Shown one piece after another: positions 1 to 5,830 of a DNA stretch of 17,025 nt. How positions within the stretch are numbered: the stretch's first letter is position 1; every line of letters starts with the position of its first letter. Position numbers and translations under genes: made by a program. The notes under the pieces are model-generated. The model was not told the origin of the DNA and made no database searches. It worked only from the letters and a program-made list of their open reading frames with translations. Source of the DNA: Clostridia bacterium (GTDB taxonomy: Bacteria; Bacillota_A; Clostridia; Oscillospirales; Acutalibacteraceae); NCBI GenBank assembly GCA_017390825.1, contig JAFPAK010000186.1, forward strand, positions 1 through 17,025, written 5' to 3'.

Positions 1-1
1 G

Positions 2-130
2 CACGGTGGCGATCCGTCAAGTGTTGAGTTCTGCCATAAGATCGGCCTCAACTATGTATCTTGCTCACCGTTCCGTGTTCCGATTGCTCGTCTTGCTGCT
101 GCACAGGCTGCTATCAAGGAATCTAAGTAA
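2..130 (+). CDS. ppdK: Pyruvate, phosphate dikinase, C-terminal end (partial)
   Basis: Only the last 42 codons and the TAA stop lie in the window; the gene starts upstream. The enzyme interconverts pyruvate, ATP and Pi with PEP, AMP and PPi in the cytoplasm, and in many anaerobes it runs in the glycolytic or gluconeogenic direction. The visible end carries [10 protein letters not shown] and the [16 protein letters not shown] block, which holds the conserved catalytic cysteine of the PEP/pyruvate-binding domain, followed by [10 protein letters not shown] and the stop. The match to the family C-terminus is essentially full. The last ten or so codons and the terminator just downstream recur three more times further along the window, which is the most unusual feature here. 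Identity is near certain from the motif; full length and upstream context cannot be seen. Confidence 0.95.
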   Translation, partial: HGGDPSSVEFCHKIGLNYVSCSPFRVPIARLAAAQAAIKESK

Positions 131-180
131 TTAGGTTTATAAAGCAAAACTATCCGCCCGAGAAATCGGGCGGATTTTTC
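101..180 (+). repeat. ppdK 3'-end repeat, copy 1 (the one in use)
   Basis: This stretch holds the final ppdK codons from GCACAGG through the stop and terminator. Its first 20 bp (101-120) recur exactly at 974-993. Its core and terminator recur with mostly synonymous changes at 2549-2630 and 3967-4050. To the left of GCACAGGCTGC is genuine ppdK coding sequence. In the other three copies that flank is a different, mutually conserved block, so similarity to ppdK stops at the same base in each. Confidence 0.85.
152..180 (+). terminator. Rho-independent terminator of ppdK (copy 1)
   Basis: A 10-bp perfect stem (152-161 with 166-175) closes a GAAA tetraloop and runs into a T tract at 175-179. It lies 21 bp after the ppdK stop. 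Two close relatives of this hairpin occur at 2602-2630 and 4020-4050. Confidence 0.93.
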
Positions 181-192
181 TTTCCAAAGTCC

Positions 193-221
193 TTTTTATT
201 GGACCCAAGGTGTGCTATAAT
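193..221 (+). promoter_or_regulatory. Promoter of cassette 1
   Basis: Perfect -10 hexamer TATAAT (216-221) with an extended TGC just before it, 17 bp after a weak -35 TTTTTA (193-198). The 19-bp block CAAAGTCCTTTTTATTGGA (185-203) recurs exactly at 1047-1065 with the same distance to the next -10. The expected transcript start is near 228, giving a very short leader before the ribosome binding site at 231-238. Confidence 0.7.
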
Positions 222-240
222 GTATTTAAGAGGTGAGGAT

Positions 241-951
241 ATGGAAAAAGTAATATTAAATATTCCGCATTCAAGCACCGCTATTCCCAAATGGGCGTAT
301 AATGATATTATCATACCCAATGATGAACTTGATTCGTTGGTTAGGTTTATGGTGGATAAGGATGTGGATAAATTGTGGGGGTTTGTTCCTGCCGACAGCA
401 AGCAGGTTGCAACAGTGAGCCGATTGGTCATTGATACCGAGCGATACCGTAATGACGATGAGGAGCCAATGGCCTTAAAAGGTATGGGTCTGTATTATAC
501 CCACACTCCCAACAGTAAACAGTTTCGCACTCGGTCCGAAGATACATATGCCAAGTGCCTTGCTATCTACGATGAGTACCATTCTTCGCTTGAAACAAAG
601 GTTGCCCAATCTCTTGCTGAATACGGTAAATGTATTGTTTTAGATTGCCATAGTTTCCACGATGAGATGAACTATACTGGTTACCACCCATCCTCTTTTC
701 CTGATATTTGTATTGGGGTAAATAATGGCGTTGATGCTGTCTCGCAGTTTATAATTGATACATTTAAATCTACAGGTTATACCGTAAAGGTGAACGAGCC
801 ATTTGCTGGTTCGATAGTGCCTCTAAAGTATCTCAACGATAATAGAGTGCAATCTGTAATGATAGAATTAAACAGAAGAATATATGATAACAATTCTTTT
901 GATAAGGTGAGCGGTTTATGCCGAAAGATATATCAAATGCTTGTTGAATAA
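241..951 (+). CDS. N-formylglutamate amidohydrolase family protein
   Basis: A 236-residue cytoplasmic protein of the N-formylglutamate amidohydrolase (HutG-like) family, metal-dependent enzymes that remove formyl groups from formyl-amino acids in histidine breakdown; some members act on other substrates. Seen: NIPHSS near the N-terminus, LVIDTERYRNDDEEPM at about 79-94, the metal-site LDCHSF at about 137-142 followed by FPDICIG, and IELNRRIY near the C-terminus. The ATG at 241 is chosen because AGGTGAGG (231-238) sits right before it; an upstream in-frame TTG at 199 falls inside the promoter. No other hut genes lie nearby, so a role in histidine use is not supported by context. It is the only gene of the first cassette-like unit, and the conserved right-hand block begins on the base after its stop. 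Confidence 0.85.
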   Translation: MEKVILNIPHSSTAIPKWAYNDIIIPNDELDSLVRFMVDKDVDKLWGFVPADSKQVATVSRLVIDTERYRNDDEEPMALKGMGLYYTHTPNSKQFRTRSEDTYAKCLAIYDEYHSSLETKVAQSLAEYGKCIVLDCHSFHDEMNYTGYHPSSFPDICIGVNNGVDAVSQFIIDTFKSTGYTVKVNEPFAGSIVPLKYLNDNRVQSVMIELNRRIYDNNSFDKVSGLCRKIYQMLVE

Positions 952-993
952 TTTCCCCCTTTTGCGGTCAGCAGCACAGGCTGCTATCAAGGA
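952..993 (+). repeat. Cassette junction 1: 22-bp right-end block plus ppdK-end copy 2
   Basis: The block at 952-973 starts TTTCCC, continues with TTTGC at 961-965 give or take one base, and ends AGCA. It matches 2527-2548 and 3945-3966, with 16 of 22 positions invariant across the three. It is followed at 974-993 by GCACAGGCTGCTATCAAGGA, identical to the ppdK end at 101-120. In frame this reads AAQAAIKD and a stop. Around the join, AGCAGC-ACAG-GCTGCT forms a 6-bp inverted repeat with a 4-base centre. Confidence 0.8.
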
Positions 994-1011
994 CTAATTA
1001 ACCCAATAACG

Positions 1012-1043
1012 AATCCCCTCGGAGCAATCCGAGGGGATTTTTT
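1012..1043 (+). terminator. Rho-independent terminator after copy 2
   Basis: An 11-bp perfect stem (1012-1022 with 1029-1039) with a 6-base loop and a run of T (1038-1043). The sequence is unrelated to the other three ppdK-end terminators, although it takes the same place after the copied ppdK stop codon. It would end the transcript of the amidohydrolase gene. Confidence 0.92.
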
Positions 1044-1054
1044 GCACAAAGTCC

Positions 1055-1083
1055 TTTTTATTGGATAGATGGCGTGTTATAAT
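1055..1083 (+). promoter_or_regulatory. Promoter of cassette 2
   Basis: -10 TATAAT (1078-1083) preceded by TGT as an extended -10, 17 bp after TTTTTA (1055-1060). The spacing and the 19-bp block at 1047-1065 are the same as in the cassette 1 promoter, so the two units share their left-end regulatory DNA as well as their right ends. Confidence 0.7.
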
Positions 1084-1112
1084 ACTATCAAAGGGCAAAG
1101 GAGGCAATATAG

Positions 1113-1826
1113 ATGATAAATAAAGAATGGGAAGAAATTATTTCAATCTATAAGAAAGCACAGGGGTGTTTATGGTGTCCCAAGAAACCACACGGTGGGT
1201 ATTGGCGTAGAGATGAAGGACGTGGGTATTACTATTTATGGACAGCTTACCGTTTAGCTACGGATTCTCCACAGAAAAATCACCTTTGGTATGCACGAAT
1301 TCTCTATATGATGGCCAGCGAACACCTACATCGTCAAGGGGATTTTGATGTTTTAAAGAATTACCTACAGCCGTGTATGGAGGAATACGAAAAAGCAAAG
1401 AATGAGGATAAAAAACCAACCGAACTGGAAATAACTCAAGCAAGGGTTCAGTACGATATGCTTAACTATATTTTCACGGTTGCACACTCCAATGAATCGA
1501 TTGAGCATGCATATTCCTTGGTCGGGGAATTTGTGGATATAGCAGATTTTTCGTTCCACGACAGTTCTGTTGTTGCGTTCAGTGTAAATGATTCTTCAAC
1601 CGCCATATTGACTTTGGATTATAACGGAATTTTGCTCACTCTGGAATTTGAGGGTGTTAGCGATGTGCAACTTTGCGGGTTTGAACCAGAACACAACTGG
1701 ATATTCAGTGCATACTGCTACCTTGTATACCAAGGAATTGACTATGTATTTGACTGTGAATATGTAAAAATACAGTTTCAGAAGTTAAAAAGTGCTGAAA
1801 TCAAGAGGAAAGAAAATAATACCTAA
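1113..1826 (+). CDS. Protein of unknown function, possibly immunity-like
   Basis: A 237-residue protein I cannot assign. The ribosome binding site AAAGGAGG (1097-1104) fixes the ATG at 1113. The first 130 residues look mostly helical and rich in Trp and Tyr (GYWRRDEGRGYYYLW at about 28-42). From about residue 140 the protein becomes strand-rich, with FSFHDSSVVAFSV, then LTLDYNGILLTLEFEGV, and an ending in YVFDCEYVKIQF. That C-terminal pattern recalls small acidic DUF domains common among immunity-type proteins of polymorphic toxin systems; this is an impression, not a motif match. There is no signal peptide or membrane segment. It is the first gene of the second cassette-like unit, 60 bp ahead of the next reading frame, and probably cotranscribed with it. 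Confidence 0.7.
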   Translation: MINKEWEEIISIYKKAQGCLWCPKKPHGGYWRRDEGRGYYYLWTAYRLATDSPQKNHLWYARILYMMASEHLHRQGDFDVLKNYLQPCMEEYEKAKNEDKKPTELEITQARVQYDMLNYIFTVAHSNESIEHAYSLVGEFVDIADFSFHDSSVVAFSVNDSSTAILTLDYNGILLTLEFEGVSDVQLCGFEPEHNWIFSAYCYLVYQGIDYVFDCEYVKIQFQKLKSAEIKRKENNT

Positions 1827-1886
1827 CAAACAAAAGTGCACCTATCGGACTGATGCTGTACTACAACAACTCAAAGAGGTGAGATT

Positions 1887-2229
1887 GTGTCCCCTGTAGA
1901 AAAAGCATATCAAATATATAAGCAAAGAAGCGATAAAACTAAAATAATTAATGGCAAATTATATTACCGCATTGTGTTGTCCGAATTTTTCAATCTAACA
2001 GGTTTGGAAAACGGACACCTTTTAGTTGTACCATCTCCCGATATACCACAAAAAAAGTGCAGTTTACCAAGATGAAAAAGGTAATCACTTTACACTTGGA
2101 GGACGTAATCACATTCGCTTTACAGGAGAAATACCCGAATGGTATCTTGAATGTGGCGAATGTAATATGAAATGGCAAGAGACAAAAAATATCGGTAAAT
2201 ACTTGACGATTATGCTATGCGAGGAATAA
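1887..2229 (+). pseudogene. Small unknown gene split by a frameshift at an A7 tract
   Basis: Two adjoining frames look like one gene of about 113 codons. The first starts at GTG 1887 behind AGAGGTGA (1875-1882) and runs into a stop at 2073-2075. The second frame is open across the A7 run at 2050-2056 and continues to a stop at 2227-2229. Removing one A would join them as ...DIPQKSAVYQDEK.... The joined protein is a soluble, charged polypeptide with a CGEC pair near its end and no recognised domain. A -1 ribosomal slip on the A run leads to the wrong frame, so classical -1 programmed frameshifting does not explain it. A mutation, a homopolymer sequencing error, or loss of an A by polymerase slippage remain possible. 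The downstream gene starts 4 bp after its stop, suggesting coupling. Confidence 0.65.
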
Positions 2230-2233
2230 AAGT

Positions 2234-2515
2234 ATGATTATGACTTTTGATTTTGCATTAATAGCACAAAGGGATGCTAAATTAATGAAAGAAATAAATG
2301 ATGCTATGTTAAGCCAAAGAAATGAATTTATATATACTGATATACATAAGCTTTCCTTTATTTCGTCTAAACAAACGGTAATTGTTGAACCATTATCTGC
2401 AAACAGCCCCTTTCATCACAAAGTAGTTCCGAAAGAAATAAAATATTCTGCTGTGAGAAAAATGTTAGATGATAATTGGGATATATGCGAAGACGAAATT
2501 ATGGATGTCAATTAA
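2234..2515 (+). CDS. Small protein of unknown function
   Basis: A 93-residue protein without a recognised family. GAGGA at 2221-2225, inside the end of the preceding gene, lies 8 bp before the ATG at 2234; an alternative ATG two codons later (2240) is less well placed. The sequence is mixed charged and hydrophobic, with no signal peptide, no transmembrane segment and an acidic tail (DNWDICEDEIMDVN). It is the last gene of the second cassette-like unit, and the conserved right-hand block starts 11 bp after its stop. The 4-bp gap to the frameshifted gene suggests translational coupling, and perhaps that the two products work together. Confidence 0.7.
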   Translation: MIMTFDFALIAQRDAKLMKEINDAMLSQRNEFIYTDIHKLSFISSKQTVIVEPLSANSPFHHKVVPKEIKYSAVRKMLDDNWDICEDEIMDVN

Positions 2516-2526
2516 ACTTTTATTGA

Positions 2527-2630
2527 TTTCCCCCCTTTGCTGATAGCAGCACAGGCTGCAATTAAGGAAAGCAAGTAATTGCTGACTTTATAAAGCAAAA
2601 CAATCCGCCCGAAGAAATTCGGGCGGATTT
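2527..2630 (+). repeat. Cassette junction 2: right-end block plus ppdK-end copy 3
   Basis: The 22-bp block (2527-2548) is followed by a third copy of the ppdK end from GCACAGG (2549). In frame it still reads [10 protein letters not shown] and a stop, exactly the host C-terminus, although Ala, Ile and Ser codons differ (GCA for GCT, ATT for ATC, AGC for TCT). Bases 2551-2630 are identical to 3969-4048, an 80-bp perfect direct repeat that flanks the transporter unit. Confidence 0.88.
2602..2630 (+). terminator. Rho-independent terminator (copy 3)
   Basis: A 12-bp stem (2602-2613 with 2618-2629) around a GAAA loop, nearly the same hairpin as the ppdK terminator with one added base pair in the stem. 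Its T tract is only three bases before AG, so it may leak into the transporter gene downstream. Confidence 0.8.
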
Positions 2631-2673
2631 AGTATACTAAAAACTATTGCAATATTATAGGAAATGATATAAA

Positions 2674-3927
2674 ATGGTTTACATCTTTCCAAATAAGGGG
2701 CAATCACAATTGAACAGTGTAAAAAAATTATCATACAAATCAATAGTTTCTCTAGGTTTTTTGGTTTATTTTTTTAGTTATGCAATGCGTTTGAATTATT
2801 CTGCCTCTCTCGTAGCCATTGTATCAGACCTTAAAATCTCTAATACCATGGCGTCTGCGGCAGTTACAGGTAGTTTTATTACGTACGGAATAGGTCAGGT
2901 TATCTGCGGTTTTATTGGTGATAAAAATTCCCCCGTAAAGATGATATCTGTAGCTATGCTCGGAACAATTTTAGTCAATATTTCAGTGTCTTTTTCTTCT
3001 GACATTGCTGTAATAACTGTTTTATGGTGCATAAACGGTGTGTGTCAAGCAATGCTTTGGCCGCCGCTTACACGATTTGTTTCTGAACAAGTTGGAGTGG
3101 ATAAATATTCAGATGCAATAACCTGTGTCGGACTTTCGGCATCAACAGGCACCATCTTCGTTTATCTTTTTGTGCCCATTATACTTGAAATTGCAAACTG
3201 GAGAAACGTTTTCAGATGTATGGCCATCTTCGGTGTAATTATGATGATTGTGTGGGGTTATGCTACAAGGAATATCCCTACACGCAAAGCTGAGGCAAGA
3301 GCAAAAGCTCAGAACGAAAAGACAATATCTGTATGGGGCATTATATCTCTAGCGGGACTAATTCCGATATTTATCACAATATCTTTACACGGCATTTTAA
3401 GAGATGGCATTCAGACATGGCTTCCATCTTTAATGAATGAGCAGCTTGGGCTAAGCGAGTCCTCTTCTGTGTTAAGCGCAGCGCTGCTGCCTGTTTTAAG
3501 CATGGCAAGTGTTTTAATTTCTAATGTAATTTATCATAAAACCAAAAGCGAAATCAAAACATCGGCAATTATGTTCGGCCTGGCTTTTGCAGCAACAGTA
3601 CCACTGGCGATTGGATTGAAAATCCCTGCACTTATGACTATTGTTTTTTCGGCTATGATTTCAGGCTGTATGCATGGAGTGAATCATATGCTGATTTCCC
3701 TTATTCCTAAAAACTTTGCAAAATTCGGTATGGTTTCAACATTCTCAGGCATACTTAATGCTTTTACTTATATTGGAGCGTCTATATCGTCCTACGGATT
3801 TGCGGCCATTGCTGATTTTAGCGGCTGGAATACCGTTCTTATAAGCTGGTGTATCATAGCTTTCATAGGAACAACACTATGCTTGTTTAAGCTTAAAAGT
3901 TGGACTAAGTTTATTGAACAGCAATAA
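2674..3927 (+). CDS. Major facilitator superfamily transporter, OPA-like
   Basis: A 417-residue inner-membrane transporter with about 12 predicted helices and a charged central loop (about 207-228, RKAEARAKAQNEK). Sequence features point toward the organophosphate:phosphate antiporter/hexuronate branch of the MFS: YAMRLNYSASLVAI in helix 1, SFITYGIGQVICGFIGDK at the helix 2-3 region, and NGVCQAMLWPPLTRF in helix 4, where this branch has a related Gln-rich Gly/Pro motif. The substrate cannot be read from the sequence. The start is uncertain: ATG 2674 has a distant AGGA (2659-2662), while an in-frame TTG at 2710 has a better placed AAGGGG (2695-2700). A weak -10 (TATTAT, 2653-2658) lies just upstream. 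It is the only gene of the third cassette-like unit. Confidence 0.85.
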   Translation: MVYIFPNKGQSQLNSVKKLSYKSIVSLGFLVYFFSYAMRLNYSASLVAIVSDLKISNTMASAAVTGSFITYGIGQVICGFIGDKNSPVKMISVAMLGTILVNISVSFSSDIAVITVLWCINGVCQAMLWPPLTRFVSEQVGVDKYSDAITCVGLSASTGTIFVYLFVPIILEIANWRNVFRCMAIFGVIMMIVWGYATRNIPTRKAEARAKAQNEKTISVWGIISLAGLIPIFITISLHGILRDGIQTWLPSLMNEQLGLSESSSVLSAALLPVLSMASVLISNVIYHKTKSEIKTSAIMFGLAFAATVPLAIGLKIPALMTIVFSAMISGCMHGVNHMLISLIPKNFAKFGMVSTFSGILNAFTYIGASISSYGFAAIADFSGWNTVLISWCIIAFIGTTLCLFKLKSWTKFIEQQ

Positions 3928-3944
3928 ACTTATATAAAGATACC

Positions 3945-4050
3945 TTTCCCTCTTTTGCGTATAGCATGACAGGCTGCAATTAAGGAAAGCAAGTAATTGC
4001 TGACTTTATAAAGCAAAACAATCCGCCCGAAGAAATTCGGGCGGATTTTT
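3945..4050 (+). repeat. Cassette junction 3: right-end block plus ppdK-end copy 4 (distal end)
   Basis: The 22-bp block (3945-3966) is followed by the fourth ppdK-end copy. Two bases just after the block read TG where other copies have GC (3967-3968), which puts a TGA in the ppdK frame; the following 80 bp match copy 3 exactly. If units were added next to ppdK, this distal copy would be the displaced original gene end, no longer under selection at its edge. Confidence 0.85.
4020..4050. terminator. Terminator (copy 4), shared by convergent genes
   Basis: A 12-bp stem (4020-4031 with 4036-4047), GAAA loop and a five-base T tract on the plus strand, so it should stop transcripts of the MFS gene. 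The minus-strand flavoprotein gene ends at 4050, directly against the hairpin, and may use it from the other side; the T tract on that side is weaker (TTGTTTTG). Confidence 0.88.
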
Positions 4051-4667
4051 CATCTTATAAAGTGTGTTGATATTTTTTCCTCTTTTTCGGGAAGACCGTA
4101 TTTTTCTTTGCCAAGTGCAATGCTTTTAATAAGGAACGACATATTTTCAGCTAGAGTTCTCATAGTCTGCAAGCCTTCAAGGTCTTGTTCGGCATCGCCC
4201 GGTGCTCTGCCGTGGACGCTGTTCCAATATTGACTCGAAGCCACCGGCATACCGGAGATAGTGAAGTACTTGTTCAGCTCATCAAATGTAGATGAAAGAC
4301 CGCCGCGTCTTGCAACGGCAATGGCCGCACCGACTTTCATAGTTTTATCAAATGAGCTGCTGTAAAACAAGCGGTCAAGAAAAGAGATAAGCGTACCGTT
4401 GGCAGAAGCATAATATACAGGACTGCCTACTACAAGCCCATCGCACTTCTCAAATTTCGGTGCTACCTCGTTTACAATATCATCAATAGCGCATTTACCG
4501 TTTTTATAGCAATATCCGCAGGAAACACAGCCTCTGATATCCTTTGCACCGATCTGCACAGTTTCGGTTTCAATGTTGTTATTTAAAAATACCTTTTCCA
4601 TTTGAGCCAGGGCAATGGATGTATTGCTGTTTTGTCTCGGACTGCCGTTGATAATTAATACTTTCAT
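4050..4667 (-). CDS. Flavodoxin-fold NAD(P)H-dependent FMN reductase family protein
   Basis: A 205-residue cytoplasmic flavoprotein. The FMN phosphate loop is seen as GSPRQNSNTS (8-17), and the second flavin loop as GSPVYYASANG (81-91). Between them lie Cys47, Cys50, Cys53 and Cys59 (CVSCGYCYKNGKC), a cluster typical of the iron-sulfur flavoprotein-like branch, which may bind a metal or a cluster. Such proteins usually pass electrons or reduce quinones, nitro compounds or free flavin; the exact substrate is unknown. ATG 4667 follows AAGGAG at the end of pfkB, and the two genes are separated by 5 bp, so they are cotranscribed and translationally coupled. The functional link to the sugar kinase is not obvious. 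Confidence 0.88.
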   Translation of the reverse strand: MKVLIINGSPRQNSNTSIALAQMEKVFLNNNIETETVQIGAKDIRGCVSCGYCYKNGKCAIDDIVNEVAPKFEKCDGLVVGSPVYYASANGTLISFLDRLFYSSSFDKTMKVGAAIAVARRGGLSSTFDELNKYFTISGMPVASSQYWNSVHGRAPGDAEQDLEGLQTMRTLAENMSFLIKSIALGKEKYGLPEKEEKISTHFIR

Positions 4668-4672
4668 TATAT

Positions 4673-5572
4673 TTACTCCTTTTCAGTCAATAGATTATCA
4701 ATTTTTTCTTTGGTTGCAAGATCTGCAGAAAAAGCAGTTGCGGCGCCGCAAACAGTACCGAGCAACAATGCGTTTTCGTAGCCCTTATCAGCACCTGCAA
4801 TAAAGCCTGCAACCATTGAGTCGCCTGAGCCTACTGTGTTTATAGCGCTACCTTTTATCGCTTGTTTTATATGTACTTTAGTATGTTCATCAACCAGTAC
4901 AGCGCCGTCCTTGCCGAGCGATACAAGTACATTTACAGCGCCTTGTGCCTGCAACTCCTTTGCCGCAAAAACAATATCTTCGGTGTCGGTTAAATTTCTT
5001 TTGCAAAGCTCCTGCAGTTCATCTTTATTAGGCTTGATAAGCCAAGGTCTATATTTCAACGTATTCTGCAAAAGCTCACCCGATGCATCAACAACAAAAC
5101 GGACACCCTTGCAGCGAAGACGTGACATTATCTGCTCGTATATATCTTTCGGCATTGATTTCGGTATGCTTCCGGCGAGAACAAGAGTATCACCGCCGGT
5201 CAAATTATCAAGCTTGTCATAAAGCTTTTTTATATCATTTAAGCTGATGTCAGGACCTTGCGCATTTATCTCTGTTTCGACATCTGCTTTGAGCTTGACA
5301 TTTATGCGAGTCAGACCGCTTTGCAACTTTATAAAATCGGTTTTTACACCGAAACTGCAAATAGCATCACACAACGCATCCCCTGTGAAGCCGGCAACAA
5401 AGCCGAGAGCGGTATTATCTTTGCCAAGCTCACAGAGTACTCTTGAAACATTTATTCCCTTGCCACCGAAAAAGATATTTTCCTTGCTTGAACGGTTGGT
5501 CTTACCCATAACAATACTATCTGTGTAAACACAGTAATCAAGCGCAGGGTTCAATGTAACGGTGTATATCAT
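4673..5572 (-). CDS. pfkB: 1-phosphofructokinase family (PfkB/ribokinase fold) sugar kinase
   Basis: A 299-residue kinase that probably phosphorylates fructose 1-phosphate to fructose 1,6-bisphosphate; tagatose 6-phosphate kinase (LacC) belongs to the same branch and cannot be excluded. Seen: TVTLNPALDY at the N-terminus, the substrate-binding signature FFGGKGINVSRVL (34-46), LAGSIP (132-137), PNKDEL (181-186), and the C-terminal signature NTVGSGDSMVAGF with catalytic Asp251. Length is normal for the family. The ATG at 5572 is preferred: GGAG lies about 9 bp upstream, and the family starts with M-I-Y-T-V-T-L. Upstream in-frame ATGs at 5581 and 5632 lack a well-spaced site. No fruR or PTS genes are adjacent, unlike common fru operons. 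It is the first gene of a two-gene minus-strand operon. Confidence 0.9.
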   Translation of the reverse strand: MIYTVTLNPALDYCVYTDSIVMGKTNRSSKENIFFGGKGINVSRVLCELGKDNTALGFVAGFTGDALCDAICSFGVKTDFIKLQSGLTRINVKLKADVETEINAQGPDISLNDIKKLYDKLDNLTGGDTLVLAGSIPKSMPKDIYEQIMSRLRCKGVRFVVDASGELLQNTLKYRPWLIKPNKDELQELCKRNLTDTEDIVFAAKELQAQGAVNVLVSLGKDGAVLVDEHTKVHIKQAIKGSAINTVGSGDSMVAGFIAGADKGYENALLLGTVCGAATAFSADLATKEKIDNLLTEKE

Positions 5573-5591
5573 AATGTACATCTCCGAAAAT

Positions 5592-5619
5592 AGTATATAT
5601 AAAAGTATATCGTTGTTAA
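5592..5619 (-). promoter_or_regulatory. Promoter of the pfkB operon
   Basis: On the minus strand, -35 TTAACA (5614-5619) is followed after 16 bp by -10 TATACT (5592-5597). It lies 20 bp before the chosen pfkB start. The next 150 bp upstream (5640-5790) are extremely AT-rich, with A/T-run inverted repeats but no gene. Confidence 0.6.
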
Positions 5620-5778
5620 TGAATAATATCAAGCAAATCTTAAAAACAGCTTTAAAAAATTTTTAAATTTTTTTAAAAATTCTTGTCCGATTTTATATGT
5701 TTTTCTTGTCTATATAAGTAAAGGGGTAAATTTTATGCTCTTTTTCATATAAAATTATATTATTTACACAAAATTATA

Positions 5779-5807
5779 TTGTATTTTGCACTGTTGTGTG
5801 ATACAAT
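5779..5807 (+). promoter_or_regulatory. Promoter of the dockerin gene remnant
   Basis: -35 TTGTAT (5779-5784), 17-bp spacer, -10 TACAAT (5802-5807). The two boxes lie in the arms of an inverted repeat (ATTGTAT/ATACAAT), which could be an operator or chance in this AT-rich stretch. A ribosome binding site (GAGGT, about 5820-5824) precedes the ATG at 5831. Confidence 0.5.
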
Positions 5808-5830
5808 ACAATTACAAATGAGGTAATATT

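Larger units (their letters stand above)
101..973 (+). mobile_element. Putative gene cassette 1 (formylglutamate amidohydrolase-like cargo)
   Basis: Inferred unit of about 873 bp running from the GCACAGG core in ppdK to the same core at 974. It contains a ppdK 3' end, a terminator, a promoter, one gene and the conserved 22-bp right-hand block at 952-973. The boundaries are inferred from where repeat similarity begins and ends. No recombinase is encoded, so any mobilising enzyme would have to act from elsewhere. The evidence is purely the pattern shared with the two following units; movement has not been shown. Confidence 0.5.
974..2548 (+). mobile_element. Putative gene cassette 2 (three unknown genes)
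   Basis: Inferred unit of about 1575 bp between successive GCACAGG cores: ppdK-end copy 2, terminator, promoter, three plus-strand genes of unknown function, and the right-hand block at 2527-2548. Its last two genes look more AT-rich than the flanking housekeeping genes, which fits foreign origin. The boundaries are inferred from repeats only. Confidence 0.5.
2549..3966 (+). mobile_element. Putative gene cassette 3 (MFS transporter cargo)
   Basis: Inferred unit of about 1418 bp, bounded by the cores at 2549 and 3967 and containing ppdK-end copy 3, terminator, one transporter gene and the right-hand block at 3945-3966. The 80-bp perfect repeats at both ends make it open to excision by plain homologous recombination as well as by any site-specific enzyme. 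It lacks the 19-bp promoter block shared by units 1 and 2. Confidence 0.5.

Noticed and set aside
199..240. TTG at 199 as the start of the amidohydrolase gene
   Set aside because: It overlaps the -10 box at 216-221 and has no ribosome binding site; the ATG at 241 has a good one and gives the family N-terminus.
101..4050. Repeated ppdK ends as simple tandem gene duplications
   Set aside because: Copies 2-4 all begin at the same core and share a 22-bp upstream block absent from ppdK. Random truncations of duplicated ppdK genes would not end at one base with a common flank.
101..4050. CRISPR array or riboswitch as the source of the repeats
   Set aside because: There are only four copies, spaced by whole genes, ending in terminators and coding for a peptide; there is no regular short repeat-spacer pattern.
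4836..5528. Plus-strand open frames inside pfkB
   Set aside because: They are antisense to a clear kinase gene, Ser/Pro/Thr-rich in the way such shadows are, and have no ribosome sites.
5613..5626. Rex operator in front of pfkB (TTGTTAA-n4-TAATA)
   Set aside because: Only the left half fits the Rex consensus. The match is explained by the -35 TTAACA in an AT-rich stretch.
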